Shown: positions 17,501-28,415 of the stretch, piece by piece | Layout: each line of letters begins with the position of its first letter | Numbering within the stretch: the stretch's first letter is position 1 | Assembly (NCBI GenBank): GCA_944354125.1 | Contig: CALVPT010000005.1 | Location: 1 to 64,000, forward strand | Source: an uncultured Clostridia bacterium | GTDB lineage: Bacteria > Bacillota > Clostridia > Christensenellales > Borkfalkiaceae | Direction of reading: 5' to 3' | DNA: 64,000 bases | Translations under genes and position numbers: made by a program | The notes under the pieces: generated by a model | What the model was told of the DNA's origin: nothing | What the model saw: only the letters and a program-made list of their open reading frames with translations | Databases searched by the model: none

Positions 17501-18598
17501 AAGATATTCACAAGGGAAAACAAGGACGAACTCGCGCCTGGCGTCTCCAAGCTCGTAAGAGTATACATTGCTCAGAAGCGTAAGGTACAGGTCGGCGACA
17601 AGATGGCGGGCCGTCACGGCAACAAGGGCGTCATTTCGCGCGTCCTTCCCCAGGCGGATATGCCCTTCCTTGCAGACGGTACTCCTCTGCAGATAGTCCT
17701 TAACCCCCTCGGCGTGCCTTCCCGAATGAACATCGGTCAGGTACTCGAAGTGCATCTCGGCCTTGTCTGCAAGCAGCTCGGCTGGAAGATAGCTACCCCC
17801 GTATTCGACGGCGCAACCGAGCAGGATATAAAGCAGCTCTTCAAGGAAAACAACATACTCAATCCCGAAGGCAAGGTAGACGGCAAGATTCAGGTATATG
17901 ACGGCAGAACGGGCGAACCCTTCGAAAACAGGGTTACGGTCGGCGTACAGTACATGATTAAGCTCATCCACCTCGTCGACGATAAGATTCACGCGCGTTC
18001 GATAGGCCCTTACAGCCTGGTTACGCAGCAGCCCCTCGGCGGCAAGGCGCAGTTCGGCGGCCAGCGTTTCGGCGAAATGGAAGTCTGGGCGCTCGAGGCA
18101 TATGGCGCGGCTCACGTCCTTCAGGAAATATTGACCGTCAAGTCGGACGATATCGTCGGACGTGTCAAGACGTATGAGTCGATAGTCAAGGGCAACAACA
18201 TCTCCGAACCCGGCATTCCCGAAGCGTTCAAAGTGCTTCTCAAGGAACTCCAGTCGCTCGCGCTCGACGTCAAGGTACTCACCGAAAATAACGAGGAGCT
18301 CATAATAAGGGAGCTCGACGACGAGGACGAGGCTATTCCTTCCGCAAAGGCAAGGGAGGCCGAGGACAGGGAAAACCAGATTCCCGAAGAGGAATACGAT
18401 ATCTCCTCCGATACGGAAGAGCAGGATGACGACATGGAAGACATCTCAATCTTCGACAACGACGACGAGGACGATTTTGCCTCCAAGGAGCTCTTCTCCG
18501 ACGAAGATATGGACGATTTCGGCGACGATGACGAGTTCGAAGACAAGTTCACGCTCTTCGACGAGGACGGCGACGATAAGGACGGAGAGGACAAATAA
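14567..18598 (+). CDS. rpoB: DNA-directed RNA polymerase subunit beta
   Basis: The beta subunit forms one pincer of RNA polymerase and half of the active site. The 1343-residue protein has all core regions, including the rifampicin pocket (about 553-618) with [25 protein letters not shown] and [14 protein letters not shown]; the key resistance positions look wild type. It is about 150 residues longer than Bacillus RpoB. Part of the excess is a C-terminal tail of about 95 residues (from about 1249) made largely of Asp and Glu. It starts the rpoBC operon behind a long leader. Confidence 0.98.
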   Translation: MDLPVHKYGKTERRKFGKINEVIDIPDLVEIQKSSYATFINEGISEVFEDFSPIVDYSDHYELYFLDHWFDEKPKYDEKECRNRDATYALPLHVKVRLNNKVKEEIIEQDVFMGEFPLMTDSGSFIINGAERVIVSQLVRSPGAYNAMERDKTGKEMYGTTVIPNRGAWLEFEQDAQGVQWVHVDRKRKICSTVLLRALGFGSDRAISDLFADDKMIANTIAKDTTKSESDGLIELYRKLRPGEVPTEASVRQHLNNLFFDPRRYDVVKVGRYKFNKKLNLAYRLPGCKLADDIFNPETGELMASAGEVVSEEKAFEIQNAGVNEVFVLVNDKEQGEIRHKIIANNTVQWSALSDKNPKIFGLLPTVYYPNFAFMKEIAAECRTQTCEEVAIKYMDRINAIYYTAEVAETDDEKPEEKKNREKRREQRIKFVEACKVFNHLLESDIESLQPDEKKAIKPIVEKLNHKHITVDDIVAAISTNIDLQYGIGTIDNIDHLGNRRVRSVGELLTNQLRIGISRLEKLIKERMATQDAMEVTPSGLVNVRPVSAVIREFFGSSQLSQFMDQTNPAAELTHKRKLSALGPGGLNRDRATFEVRDVHHSHYGRLCPIETPEGQNIGLISSLATFSRVNEYGFIMSPYRKVVKDENGIPTVTDHVDYLTADEEDRYVVAQANEPLDENNHFVNKHVGCRHRDLITQLTPDHMDYMDVSPKQLVSVATALIPFLENDDTNRALMGSNMQRQAVPLMKTESAIVATGIEAAIARDSGVIIRAKEAGTVVGCASDLIKIREDSGLVTEYRLKKFERSNQNTCLNQRPIVNTGDRVEKGEIIADGPATNNGELALGKNILIGYMEWEGYNYEDAILISEKLVQDDVFTSIHIEEHETEARDTKLGEEEITRDIPNVGEDALKDLDENGIVRVGAEVHPGDILVGKVTPKGETELTPEERLLRAIFGEKAREVRDTSLKVPHGEGGIVVDVKIFTRENKDELAPGVSKLVRVYIAQKRKVQVGDKMAGRHGNKGVISRVLPQADMPFLADGTPLQIVLNPLGVPSRMNIGQVLEVHLGLVCKQLGWKIATPVFDGATEQDIKQLFKENNILNPEGKVDGKIQVYDGRTGEPFENRVTVGVQYMIKLIHLVDDKIHARSIGPYSLVTQQPLGGKAQFGGQRFGEMEVWALEAYGAAHVLQEILTVKSDDIVGRVKTYESIVKGNNISEPGIPEAFKVLLKELQSLALDVKVLTENNEELIIRELDDEDEAIPSAKAREAEDRENQIPEEEYDISSDTEEQDDDMEDISIFDNDDEDDFASKELFSDEDMDDFGDDDEFEDKFTLFDEDGDDKDGEDK

Positions 18599-18616
18599 TT
18601 TAAGGGAGGTAATATA

Positions 18617-22288
<3,672 letters not shown>

Positions 22289-22305
22289 GTATAAATTAAG
22301 CTAAG

Positions 22306-22336
22306 CGGCGGCGGCCTTTTAAGGTCGCCGCCGTTT
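22306..22336 (+). terminator. rpoBC terminator
   Basis: A 13-bp GC-rich stem with one G-T pair (22306-22318 with 22321-22333) is followed by TTT, right after rpoC. Confidence 0.7.
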
Positions 22337-22382
22337 GAATATCTGTGCCGAATAACACGGCGATGAAATGGCGGAGGGAAGT

Positions 22383-22790
22383 ATGGCAGATTTTGAGGAC
22401 CTCAGACTGTGCGACCTTGCAGACAGGGTTGCAAAGCGCGCGAACATAATTCTAGAGGAGCGCAAGGTCTCGCTCCTGAAGGAGCTGGGGGAGGACGTGC
22501 AGAGCGTTTATGACTTCTTCGTTACGGCAAAAAAGCAATTTACCGAGGTCAGACCGACGCTTAAAAATCTCTTTTCGTCGTTCAACTATGCGGCGATGAT
22601 CGTCAACGACGGCATAAAGCGCGGCACGCTCGACAGGCAGGCTAACGAGCTTCTGAGCCAATGCCTTGAGATTATGATAAAGTGTACTCAAGTCATAAAA
22701 GCGCAGTTGCTCGGCGACCAAAATAGCGGTCTTTTGGAAATCCTGCCAATGGCTTTTGCACCCAGTTTTCAGACATATATACGCTTATAA
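22383..22790 (+). CDS. hypothetical helical protein
   Basis: The 135-residue product is predicted all-alpha from its heptad-like leucine and valine spacing (DLADRVAKRANIILEERKVS, SLLKELGEDVQSVYDFFVTA). It has no signal peptide or membrane segment. I do not recognise a family. The start is taken at ATG 22383 because GGAGGGA lies directly upstream; the in-frame ATG at 22368 would place that ribosome binding site inside the gene. It sits between the rpoC terminator and a minus-strand terminator, so it forms its own unit. Confidence 0.65.
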   Translation: MADFEDLRLCDLADRVAKRANIILEERKVSLLKELGEDVQSVYDFFVTAKKQFTEVRPTLKNLFSSFNYAAMIVNDGIKRGTLDRQANELLSQCLEIMIKCTQVIKAQLLGDQNSGLLEILPMAFAPSFQTYIRL

Positions 22791-22804
22791 GCGGTCAGAT
22801 ATCG

Positions 22805-22847
22805 ATTAAAAAGAGAGCCGTGCAGGCATTTGCCAGCACGGCTCTCT
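22805..22847 (-). terminator. rubredoxin transcript terminator
   Basis: A 12-bp stem (22812-22823 with 22836-22847) with an inner GGC/GCC pair is followed, on the minus strand, by TTTTTAA. It ends the DUF134-rubredoxin transcript and also lies behind the plus-strand gene at 22383-22790. Confidence 0.8.
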
Positions 22848-22860
22848 CGTCGTCAAATTA

Positions 22861-23016
22861 TTATTCCTCAGAGAACTCGTCTTTGCCTACACCGCAAAGA
22901 GGGCACTCGAAGTCTGCGGGAAGATCTTCCCACTTGGTGCCGGGAGCGATACCGCCTTCGGGATATCCTTCTTCCTCGTCATAGACCCAACCGCATACAT
23001 TGCATACGTACTTCAT
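22861..23016 (-). CDS. rubredoxin
   Basis: A 51-residue rubredoxin: [20 protein letters not shown] at the start and [11 protein letters not shown] near the end. The four iron ligands are C5, C8, C38 and C41, in the usual CxxC...CPxC arrangement. It carries single electrons in anaerobic detoxification and could supply the rubrerythrin encoded at 7575-8171. GAGG lies upstream of the ATG. It follows the DUF134-NifX gene by 33 bases with no visible promoter between, so both are probably one transcript. Confidence 0.95.
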   Translation of the reverse strand: MKYVCNVCGWVYDEEEGYPEGGIAPGTKWEDLPADFECPLCGVGKDEFSEE

Positions 23017-23049
23017 GTCCTTGTTACCTCGCTTATTATTTTTTTATAA

Positions 23050-23835
23050 TCAGTGGCATCCGTGCTTGCCGCAGCCGTGACTGCCGCAGGTATGTCCGCC
23101 ATCGTGATTGTGATCGTGGTGGTCGCAGTGCACGTCGGGGTCATAGCCCAGCGTGCCGCCAAGGTATGCCTCTACGGCGCTGTCGGCATCGCCCGTGCAT
23201 CCGCCGTAAAGCTTTATTCCTGCCTCGGCAAGCGCCATCTGTGCGCCTCCGCCTATTCCTCCGCATATGAGCACGTCAACGCCGCTGCCCGAAAGGAGAC
23301 CTGCAAGCGCGCCGTGTCCGCTGCCCTCCGTGCCTACAACTTCCGAAGATATGACCTTTCCGTCCTCGACTTCATATATCTTGAAATATTCGGTATGTCC
23401 GAAGTGCTGAAAAATCTCTCCGTCCTGATATGTAACTGCAATCTTCATTTTATTACTCCTTGAATTTTCAATTTCTGCTGCCCTGAGGGCGTCGTTCTTT
23501 TCCGCCCTGGCGCAGTTTGAGTTTCCGCAGTAGGAGTGCGCCGAACCGTCGCACAGCTTGTAGTTGCCGCCCATAATCTTAAGGCATCTGCCGTTTACTA
23601 TAAGCTCGGCAATTTTTTTTCTTGCGCTGTCGTATATGTCCGTAATCGTCGTCCTGGCCACGTCCATTCTCAGCGCGCATTGCTCCTGAGTCTGTCCCTC
23701 GAGGTCGATTATCCTTATCGTCTCATATTCGTCCACCGTAAGGCAAATCTCGCCGTCGCCCTGGCCTCCGTCAGGCGAAAAACTTTCATATACTGGTTCT
23801 TTGCAGATTCTCCTGCACTTTGTCGGTCTCGGCAT
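23050..23835 (-). CDS. DUF134 DNA-binding / NifX-like fusion with His-rich tail
   Basis: The 261-residue protein has three parts. Residues 1 to about 98 are a DUF134 (UPF0251) helix-turn-helix domain (MPRPTKCRRI, EICLTVDEYETIRIIDLEG). Residues about 130-232 are a dinitrogenase iron-molybdenum cofactor/NifX-type domain (MKIAVTYQDGEIFQHFGHTE, VDVLICGGIGGGAQMAL). The last 25 residues are mostly His, Cys, Gly and Asp, probably a metal-binding tail. No nif genes are nearby, so a redox- or metal-responsive regulator is more likely than nitrogen fixation. The internal Met130 has its own good ribosome binding site, so a free NifX-like protein may also be made. Confidence 0.85.
   Translation of the reverse strand: MPRPTKCRRICKEPVYESFSPDGGQGDGEICLTVDEYETIRIIDLEGQTQEQCALRMDVARTTITDIYDSARKKIAELIVNGRCLKIMGGNYKLCDGSAHSYCGNSNCARAEKNDALRAAEIENSRSNKMKIAVTYQDGEIFQHFGHTEYFKIYEVEDGKVISSEVVGTEGSGHGALAGLLSGSGVDVLICGGIGGGAQMALAEAGIKLYGGCTGDADSAVEAYLGGTLGYDPDVHCDHHDHNHDGGHTCGSHGCGKHGCH
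23446..23461 (-). promoter_or_regulatory. internal ribosome binding site for a NifX-like product
   Basis: Inside the DUF134-NifX frame the minus strand reads AAGGAGTAATAAAATG, a near-ideal ribosome binding site 7 bases before the in-frame ATG of Met130 (23446-23448). This would give a separate 132-residue protein covering the NifX domain and His-rich tail. The TAATAA in another frame is what the end of a formerly separate upstream gene could look like. Confidence 0.55.
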
Positions 23836-23851
23836 ATCTCCGTCCTGTTTA

Positions 23852-23898
23852 CTGACTTATGTCAGAAATATTATATACGATTCCTGCCCTGATGTCAA
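23852..23898 (-). promoter_or_regulatory. promoter and palindromic operator of DUF134-NifX gene
   Basis: On the minus strand TTGACA (23893-23898) and TATAAT (23870-23875) have a 17-base spacer. The start region carries the dyad CTGACATAAGTCAG (23852-23865), immediately past the -10, where a repressor would block transcription. Autoregulation by the DUF134 domain is a reasonable inference. Confidence 0.75.
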
Positions 23899-23972
23899 CC
23901 TGAGGAGGGTAAGAGAGCGCAAAAAAATTTGTAAATTCACATCGCGGCTCTTTCGCATTTGTGTTCGGCAAA

Positions 23973-23998
23973 GCGCCCACAGAAATTTCTGTGGGCGC
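23973..23998 (-). terminator. popT terminator hairpin
   Basis: A perfect 26-base palindrome (13-bp stem) lies 8 bases after the DUF368 gene stop on the minus strand, followed by TTT. Confidence 0.7.
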
Positions 23999-24006
23999 AT
24001 GGAATG

Positions 24007-24918
24007 TCATTGATTGGATTGTTCTTCAGGCTGCGAATTGTCTTCGGTGTCGGCAAACTTCTTTTCAGCGTATGCGGCGAGGAAATAGGTGCCTATCGCG
24101 CCGAGGATAAAGAGTATTACTGCGACCGAAATGGATACGGCATCGAGATAGTCCGCGCCGTACTCGGAGAAGAATGCTACGACTATCGCAGGTATGGAGC
24201 CGACGACAAATCCGAATATCGCCCAGCCCGTCGCGCGGGGGAAATGCTTAAGCAGAAGCTGCATTATCTTTGCTATCGTAAAGAAACCGACTATGACGCC
24301 GAGCGCGAAACAGCCGAGCACGGACAGCGCGTGGAGGGGGGTGACGAAAACGTCCTTAAAAAGTCCCAAAACGGGAGAGTAGTAGCCGAAAATCATGAGC
24401 AGCATGGAGCCGCTTATGCCGGGCACAACCAGCGCGCAGGAAGCAAGCACGCCGATTATGGGAACGAGGATATACTGGAACCATGGCATGTTTTCCGAAA
24501 GGTCTACGTCGCCCATGCCGGGTATAAAGCATATGCCTATGACGAGCGCAAAAGGAATGAGTATGAGCGCAACGTCAATTTTTTTGAAGCCCGTCACCTT
24601 GCAGTCCTTGAACAGCTTAGGCAGACTGCCTGCCATAAGTCCTGCAAACAGCAGCATGGTGGGGAAGGGATAATGTTCAAGCGCCAGCGTAAGCGGAAAA
24701 TATGCCGCGGCAAATGCCAGCACCGCGCCTATCACTATGGGGAGGAGGAAGAGTACGCTCTCCTTAAAGTGTTTCCTGAGTCCGCTTATGCTGGCGATTA
24801 TCTTGTCGTAGATTTTTAGCATTACGGCAAGCGTGCCGCCTGAAACTCCGGGTATTATCATGGCAATGCCTATTGCCGCACCCTTAGCTACGTTTATGAG
24901 AAATTCTCTTGCCTTCAA
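24007..24918 (-). CDS. popT: DUF368 polyprenyl-phosphate transporter (PopT type)
   Basis: A 303-residue membrane protein with about eight hydrophobic segments and the repeated DUF368 motifs IPGVSGGT (near 23) and VPGISGS (near 167). DUF368 proteins have been shown to recycle undecaprenyl phosphate across the membrane for cell-wall synthesis. The start codon is TTG (24916-24918): GAGGGA is correctly spaced and no ATG is near. The last 20 residues are hydrophilic. It has its own promoter and terminator. Confidence 0.88.
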   Translation of the reverse strand: MKAREFLINVAKGAAIGIAMIIPGVSGGTLAVMLKIYDKIIASISGLRKHFKESVLFLLPIVIGAVLAFAAAYFPLTLALEHYPFPTMLLFAGLMAGSLPKLFKDCKVTGFKKIDVALILIPFALVIGICFIPGMGDVDLSENMPWFQYILVPIIGVLASCALVVPGISGSMLLMIFGYYSPVLGLFKDVFVTPLHALSVLGCFALGVIVGFFTIAKIMQLLLKHFPRATGWAIFGFVVGSIPAIVVAFFSEYGADYLDAVSISVAVILFILGAIGTYFLAAYAEKKFADTEDNSQPEEQSNQ

Positions 24919-24965
24919 GTTGTTCCCTCAGCTATAATTTGAATTTTATTACTTAAGACACAATA

Positions 24966-24995
24966 ATTATAATTTTAAAATGCCTTTCAAGTCAA
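24966..24995 (-). promoter_or_regulatory. popT promoter
   Basis: On the minus strand TTGACT (24990-24995) and TATAAT (24966-24971) are 18 bases apart, about 50 bases upstream of the TTG start. Confidence 0.65.
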
Positions 24996-25011
24996 GGAAT
25001 AATGCGCAGTT

Positions 25012-25045
25012 TATAAAATTAAAAGCGGCGGAATTTCCGCCGCTT
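25012..25045 (-). terminator. terminator of the Wzz-like gene
   Basis: An 11-bp stem (25023-25033 with 25035-25045) lies 16 bases past the stop codon and continues on the minus strand into TTTTAATTTT. Confidence 0.8.
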
Positions 25046-25061
25046 GTTTATCGTCTGTAGT

Positions 25062-26384
25062 TTATTCCTCTGTTTCAGGAGTCTGACTCTGAATTTTGTC
25101 GCCATATTTGCGGCGCTTGTATTCGGGCATATCCTTGATGAGTATTACAACGCTGACTATAATGAATCCGAGTACCGCGCCTACGACGGCAGCAACCAGA
25201 ATGTTGATTCCGCCTTCGGTCTCTATCGTATTGTTGACGTAGAGTACCATGGACTCGTTCTGATAGGTAGCAATGCGCAGGCTCTTTGCCGTCTCGGTGA
25301 GGGTGGCAAGCTGTGCTCGCGTGCTGTCAAGCTGTGCGTCAAATTCAGCTTTATCCTCAACCGCCTGAGGGTCGCTCTCATAGATTTCAATCTTAGCCAG
25401 CGTTTCCTCGGTTGTCTTGATGCTCGTCTCAAGCTGGGTATTTCTCTCGACGTAGGAGGCAATCTTTTCGTGGTAAGCTTCAATCTGGTCGAAGGCGGTG
25501 TCGTTCTTGTCCAGTTCGGCAATCTTGTCTTCAAGCGCGGAAACTATTGCCTCGTTGTTTGCTATCTCTATCCTGGTGGCCTCTATGGAGGCGTTTGCGG
25601 TCAGCTTATATGTCTCGGTGTCCCATACATAGTAGTTGGCCGTAACGGTGTTGTAATATGCGCTCTGAATGCGCGAATCGAAAATCGTGCTTGCTTCGTT
25701 GATGTAGTCGGTTATCGTCTTGTCCGAAGCGCCGAGCGGTCTGTAAGTCTCGCCGTAGTTGTTTTTTATGAAGTCATAGATGCTCATTACGTAGTTCTTC
25801 TGATTGATCAGCGCGGCAATCTTTGCCTCATAGGTAGTGCCGACGTCGTACTGTGTCAGATTGTAATTGTACAGGGCGTTTTCTACGATATACTGAGCCT
25901 TGTCTATGGGATATTCGGCTATCTTCTTTATGAAAGCCACAGCCTGAGCGCTGTCTTTGAAGTACTTGTAGGAGACGGTAAGTCTGTATCCGGACCAGCC
26001 TGCTTCGCCGCTGTCGCTTGCCTCGGTTGTGACGGCGGTTAAGGATATGGCGTCATTCTCTACCATATCTTCAATATCTATGTCAGAGAAGTCGGGAGCA
26101 TTTTCCTCGCCCTCCGAATATGTTCCGCTTTTTATCTCCGTAAGGCTTCCGAGCAGGACGGAGTCAGTCACTCTCAAAGGAGTGCCGTCGGGGTAAAGTC
26201 CGCTCGAGCTGTCGGGAAATCTTATGTTGTAGGAAACGGTGTACTGTCTGTTGTTGGGATTATACCAGAACTGAACAAGAAGAACGGTTATAAGCAGGAA
26301 TGCGGCGGTAACGCCTATGACCCACCAAACTCTTCTGAAGATAATTCTGCATATTTCCCCGAGGGTAATGCCGTATTCTTCCAT
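25062..26384 (-). CDS. Wzz-like chain-length determinant / capsular polysaccharide protein
   Basis: The 440-residue protein has the Wzz architecture: a membrane segment near the N-terminus (about 19-38), a large extracytoplasmic region with long coiled coils (about 200-380, such as IANNEAIVSALEDKIAELDK), and a second membrane segment near 398-420 followed by a short basic tail. Such proteins control the length or export of polysaccharide chains, usually with a BY-kinase. No kinase, polymerase or glycosyltransferase is next to it, so its partner is elsewhere or it acts alone. Confidence 0.78.
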   Translation of the reverse strand: MEEYGITLGEICRIIFRRVWWVIGVTAAFLLITVLLVQFWYNPNNRQYTVSYNIRFPDSSSGLYPDGTPLRVTDSVLLGSLTEIKSGTYSEGEENAPDFSDIDIEDMVENDAISLTAVTTEASDSGEAGWSGYRLTVSYKYFKDSAQAVAFIKKIAEYPIDKAQYIVENALYNYNLTQYDVGTTYEAKIAALINQKNYVMSIYDFIKNNYGETYRPLGASDKTITDYINEASTIFDSRIQSAYYNTVTANYYVWDTETYKLTANASIEATRIEIANNEAIVSALEDKIAELDKNDTAFDQIEAYHEKIASYVERNTQLETSIKTTEETLAKIEIYESDPQAVEDKAEFDAQLDSTRAQLATLTETAKSLRIATYQNESMVLYVNNTIETEGGINILVAAVVGAVLGFIIVSVVILIKDMPEYKRRKYGDKIQSQTPETEE

Positions 26385-26468
26385 TTAAACCTCCGTGCTC
26401 TCAGTCAATATATTTATTGCCGTCATCGATGTCGTTATTCATAGTCTACAATAATTTACAAATTATGC

Positions 26469-26496
26469 ATTATGTATCCTAAAAGATAGGTGTCAA
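26469..26496 (-). promoter_or_regulatory. promoter of the Wzz-like gene
   Basis: On the minus strand TTGACA (26491-26496) and CATAAT (26469-26474) are 16 bases apart, about 85 bases upstream of the ATG. Confidence 0.5.
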
Positions 26497-26611
26497 CTGC
26501 ATCAATTATCTGCATAACTGCGGACAATATAAAACGGCTATATAAACATAATACTTCTTTTATAATTATACAACCGTTTTACTGCTTAGTCAAGCATCGG
26601 CATATAAAATG

Positions 26612-26881
26612 TTATTCTGACAATAAATTACATATCTCGCGCGTTCTTTTTACGGGGAAAGGTGCCGTCTGGGCAGTTACCCGTTCTACTCTCAATACGC
26701 ACGCGCGTACGACATTTCCTCGCATGTCTTCAACCATGGCATAATCGCCCGGCTTGACGGAGGGAAATGGACTGATATACCAGCGCTTGACTTCCTTTTC
26801 TGCGCCAGCGTCAATGCGGACGAAGACATATATCAATGTGTCGTAAGTTGCAATAATTCCGCCGCTTAAAGAATGAATCAT
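26612..26881 (-). CDS. small hypothetical protein
   Basis: An 89-residue protein with a probable beta-rich fold: PGDYAMVEDMRGNVVRACVL followed by RVERVTAQTAPFPVKRTREI. The pattern of a GD-V turn, a strand pair and a terminal proline/basic motif resembles small Clostridia proteins I have seen annotated only as hypothetical. AGGGAG precedes the ATG and a promoter is visible, so it is probably expressed. Function is unknown. Confidence 0.6.
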   Translation of the reverse strand: MIHSLSGGIIATYDTLIYVFVRIDAGAEKEVKRWYISPFPSVKPGDYAMVEDMRGNVVRACVLRVERVTAQTAPFPVKRTREICNLLSE

Positions 26882-26901
26882 AAAATATACTCCCTGAATC
26901 T

Positions 26902-26930
26902 ATTATAACATATCGCGCCTATAAATTAAA
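26902..26930 (-). promoter_or_regulatory. promoter of the 89-residue hypothetical gene
   Basis: On the minus strand TTTAAT (26925-26930) and TATAAT (26902-26907) are 17 bases apart, with TG before the -10. It is divergent from the tRNA-Leu promoter. Confidence 0.55.
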
Positions 26931-26962
26931 GCGTATGTTGCCGATCAATGAAAAAACATTGC

Positions 26963-26991
26963 TTGACTTTATCTTATGTATGGGGTATAAT
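26963..26991 (+). promoter_or_regulatory. tRNA-Leu promoter
   Basis: TTGACT (26963-26968) and TATAAT (26986-26991) with a 17-base spacer, 30 bases before the tRNA. Confidence 0.8.
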
Positions 26992-27021
26992 CAACAGAGT
27001 TATATGTAATGATGCATTTAT

Positions 27022-27104
27022 GCGGATATGTTGGAATTGGCAGACAAGATGGACTTAGAATCCATTGGGAGACCGTGCAGGTTCAAATCCTGTTATCCGC
27101 ACCA
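27022..27104 (+). tRNA. tRNA-Leu (anticodon TAG)
   Basis: An 83-nt class II tRNA with acceptor stem GCGGATA/TATCCGC, discriminator A and encoded CCA. The anticodon loop CTTAGAA gives anticodon TAG, reading CUA and related leucine codons. The D-arm has GGAATTGGCAGAC, the variable arm is long, and the T-arm has GGTTCAAATCC. Confidence 0.95.
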
Positions 27105-27148
27105 AGCACTCAAAAATGCCACAAAATGGCGTGTTTGAGTGCTTTTTT
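27105..27148 (+). terminator. tRNA-Leu terminator
   Basis: A 10-bp stem (27105-27114 with 27134-27143) with an inner GCCA/TGGC helix is followed by a run of six T. Confidence 0.85.
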
Positions 27149-27169
27149 GCGCGGATTTTTACATTATTT

Positions 27170-27263
27170 GAGGGGAGGGTAGTCGGCGGAATCGACCGCC
27201 GACTTAGGCAGTCTCCTCGCCTTGGGCTTTCAGCCGTGCGCTATTCTGTCGGCAATTTCTGTT
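27170..27263 (+). repeat. structured repeat downstream of tRNA-Leu
   Basis: Directly after the tRNA-Leu terminator, this segment carries GAGGGGAGG (27170-27178), a 9-bp hairpin (27181-27189 with 27196-27204) and TTGGGCTTTCAGCCGTGCG (27222-27240). The unit behind tRNA-Ser (340-450) has the same parts in the same order and orientation relative to its tRNA. The two tRNA genes are unrelated in sequence, so the repeat seems tied to the position after a tRNA. Confidence 0.55.
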
Positions 27264-27597
27264 TGCCGTTAAGCTATATTTGTCCTTGAATATACAAATA
27301 GTTTGCGTGAATTATCGTACTGTGAAGTTTGCGCCATATTGTCAATTGCCCCACATATATGTGCTGACTAACGATAAAAATATGTTTAATGCAAATGAGA
27401 TAATCGGCGTCATAATTTGGTAAAACACACAATTTGTCGGTTAAATATTTCTGATATGCATAACGGTTGCGTACAGAAATTTTTTTAGTATATTTTAGCG
27501 AAACGGAACAGTGCAACAAATGAATTATATTATAATGCATTTGCAATTAGGTTTTGCGTTACATAAAGCTAATCAGATACGAAAAGTTTTTTAGAGG
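27264..27597 (+). other. AT-rich intergenic region, nothing recognised
   Basis: This stretch is clearly more AT-rich than its surroundings. A 90-residue minus-strand frame exists but lacks a ribosome binding site and protein-like composition. I see no RNA motif or repeat here. Confidence 0.4.
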
Positions 27598-27626
27598 TTG
27601 ACAAATGCCGTCTGATGTGTTATATA
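27598..27626 (+). promoter_or_regulatory. promoter of the LytTR two-component genes
   Basis: TTGACA (27598-27603) and TATATA (27621-27626) with a 17-base spacer, about 75 bases before the regulator gene. Confidence 0.75.
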
Positions 27627-27700
27627 AGTGCTGACGTCACGGAGTTTGCTGCGGACGTTTTACGGTTAAAATTTTTACATAAGGCAAAGGGGGGATAATT

Positions 27701-28408
27701 GTGATTAAAATAGCCATGGTCGACGATGAAATCGGAAGCATGCAGGATGTAACTCATATGCTTTCCGATTATTTTGAGAAAAGAGACCAAGAGGTACAGA
27801 TAAGTACATATTCAAACAGTCTGGAGTTTTTGTCCAAATACAAGGCTCAGTTCGACGTAATTATCATAGACATAGCTATGCCAGGCATCAACGGCCTTGA
27901 GATGTCCAAAAAAATAAGAGAAGTAGATAATACCGTCATTATGGTATTTCTGACTTCAATGAAGCAATTTGCAATCAATGGCTATGAAGTCAATGCCGTC
28001 GGGTTCATTGTCAAGCCCGTGACTGAGTATTCGCTTGCTCTGACGATGAACAGAGTATTGACGAAGGTGCAGAATAAAGCGAGCAGAAGGCTTGTAATAA
28101 ATTTACGGCAGGGTGTCAGCGTCGTTTCCACAGATGAACTGCGATATATAGACGTATGTTTTCATCATGTTGTCTACCATACTGCCGACAAAGAAATTGA
28201 GGCCTATGGAACGCTGTCTGAGGTGGAGGAAAAACTTAAAGGGTTGCCGTTTGCGCGCTGCAACAATTCGACGATAGTAAATCTGAACTATGTGACAAAG
28301 ACGACGAATAATTCTGTCTTTCTGGGAAATACCGAATTGATTATAAGCAGGGGTAAAAAGAAAGAGTTTGTAAACGCTGTTCTGGCTTTCAACGAGCTTA
28401 AGGGCTGA
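27701..28408 (+). CDS. LytTR-family response regulator
   Basis: A 235-residue AgrA/VirR-type regulator: a receiver domain (1 to about 120) with acidic residues D8/D9, phospho-acceptor D57 in VIIIDIAMPG and the conserved lysine in IVKPV, then a LytTR DNA-binding domain (about 130-232) with IDVCFHHVVYHT and FARCNNSTIVNLNYV. The start is GTG 27701 behind AAGGGGGG. It is 7 bases from the histidine kinase gene and is the cognate regulator. Target promoters may include the GH3 locus downstream (inference). Confidence 0.92.
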   Translation: MIKIAMVDDEIGSMQDVTHMLSDYFEKRDQEVQISTYSNSLEFLSKYKAQFDVIIIDIAMPGINGLEMSKKIREVDNTVIMVFLTSMKQFAINGYEVNAVGFIVKPVTEYSLALTMNRVLTKVQNKASRRLVINLRQGVSVVSTDELRYIDVCFHHVVYHTADKEIEAYGTLSEVEEKLKGLPFARCNNSTIVNLNYVTKTTNNSVFLGNTELIISRGKKKEFVNAVLAFNELKG

Positions 28409-28415
28409 GGGAAAT

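Noticed and set aside
16649..18115. Long antisense frames inside rpoB and other genes
   Set aside because: They are shadows of GC-rich codon usage in strongly conserved genes; none has a proper start context.
23050..23835. Nitrogen-fixation role for the NifX-like domain
   Set aside because: No nifHDK, nifB or related genes are nearby; NifX-like domains are common outside nitrogen fixers.
27274..27546. 90-residue minus-strand frame in the AT-rich gap
   Set aside because: No ribosome binding site, low-complexity AT-driven composition, no family resemblance.
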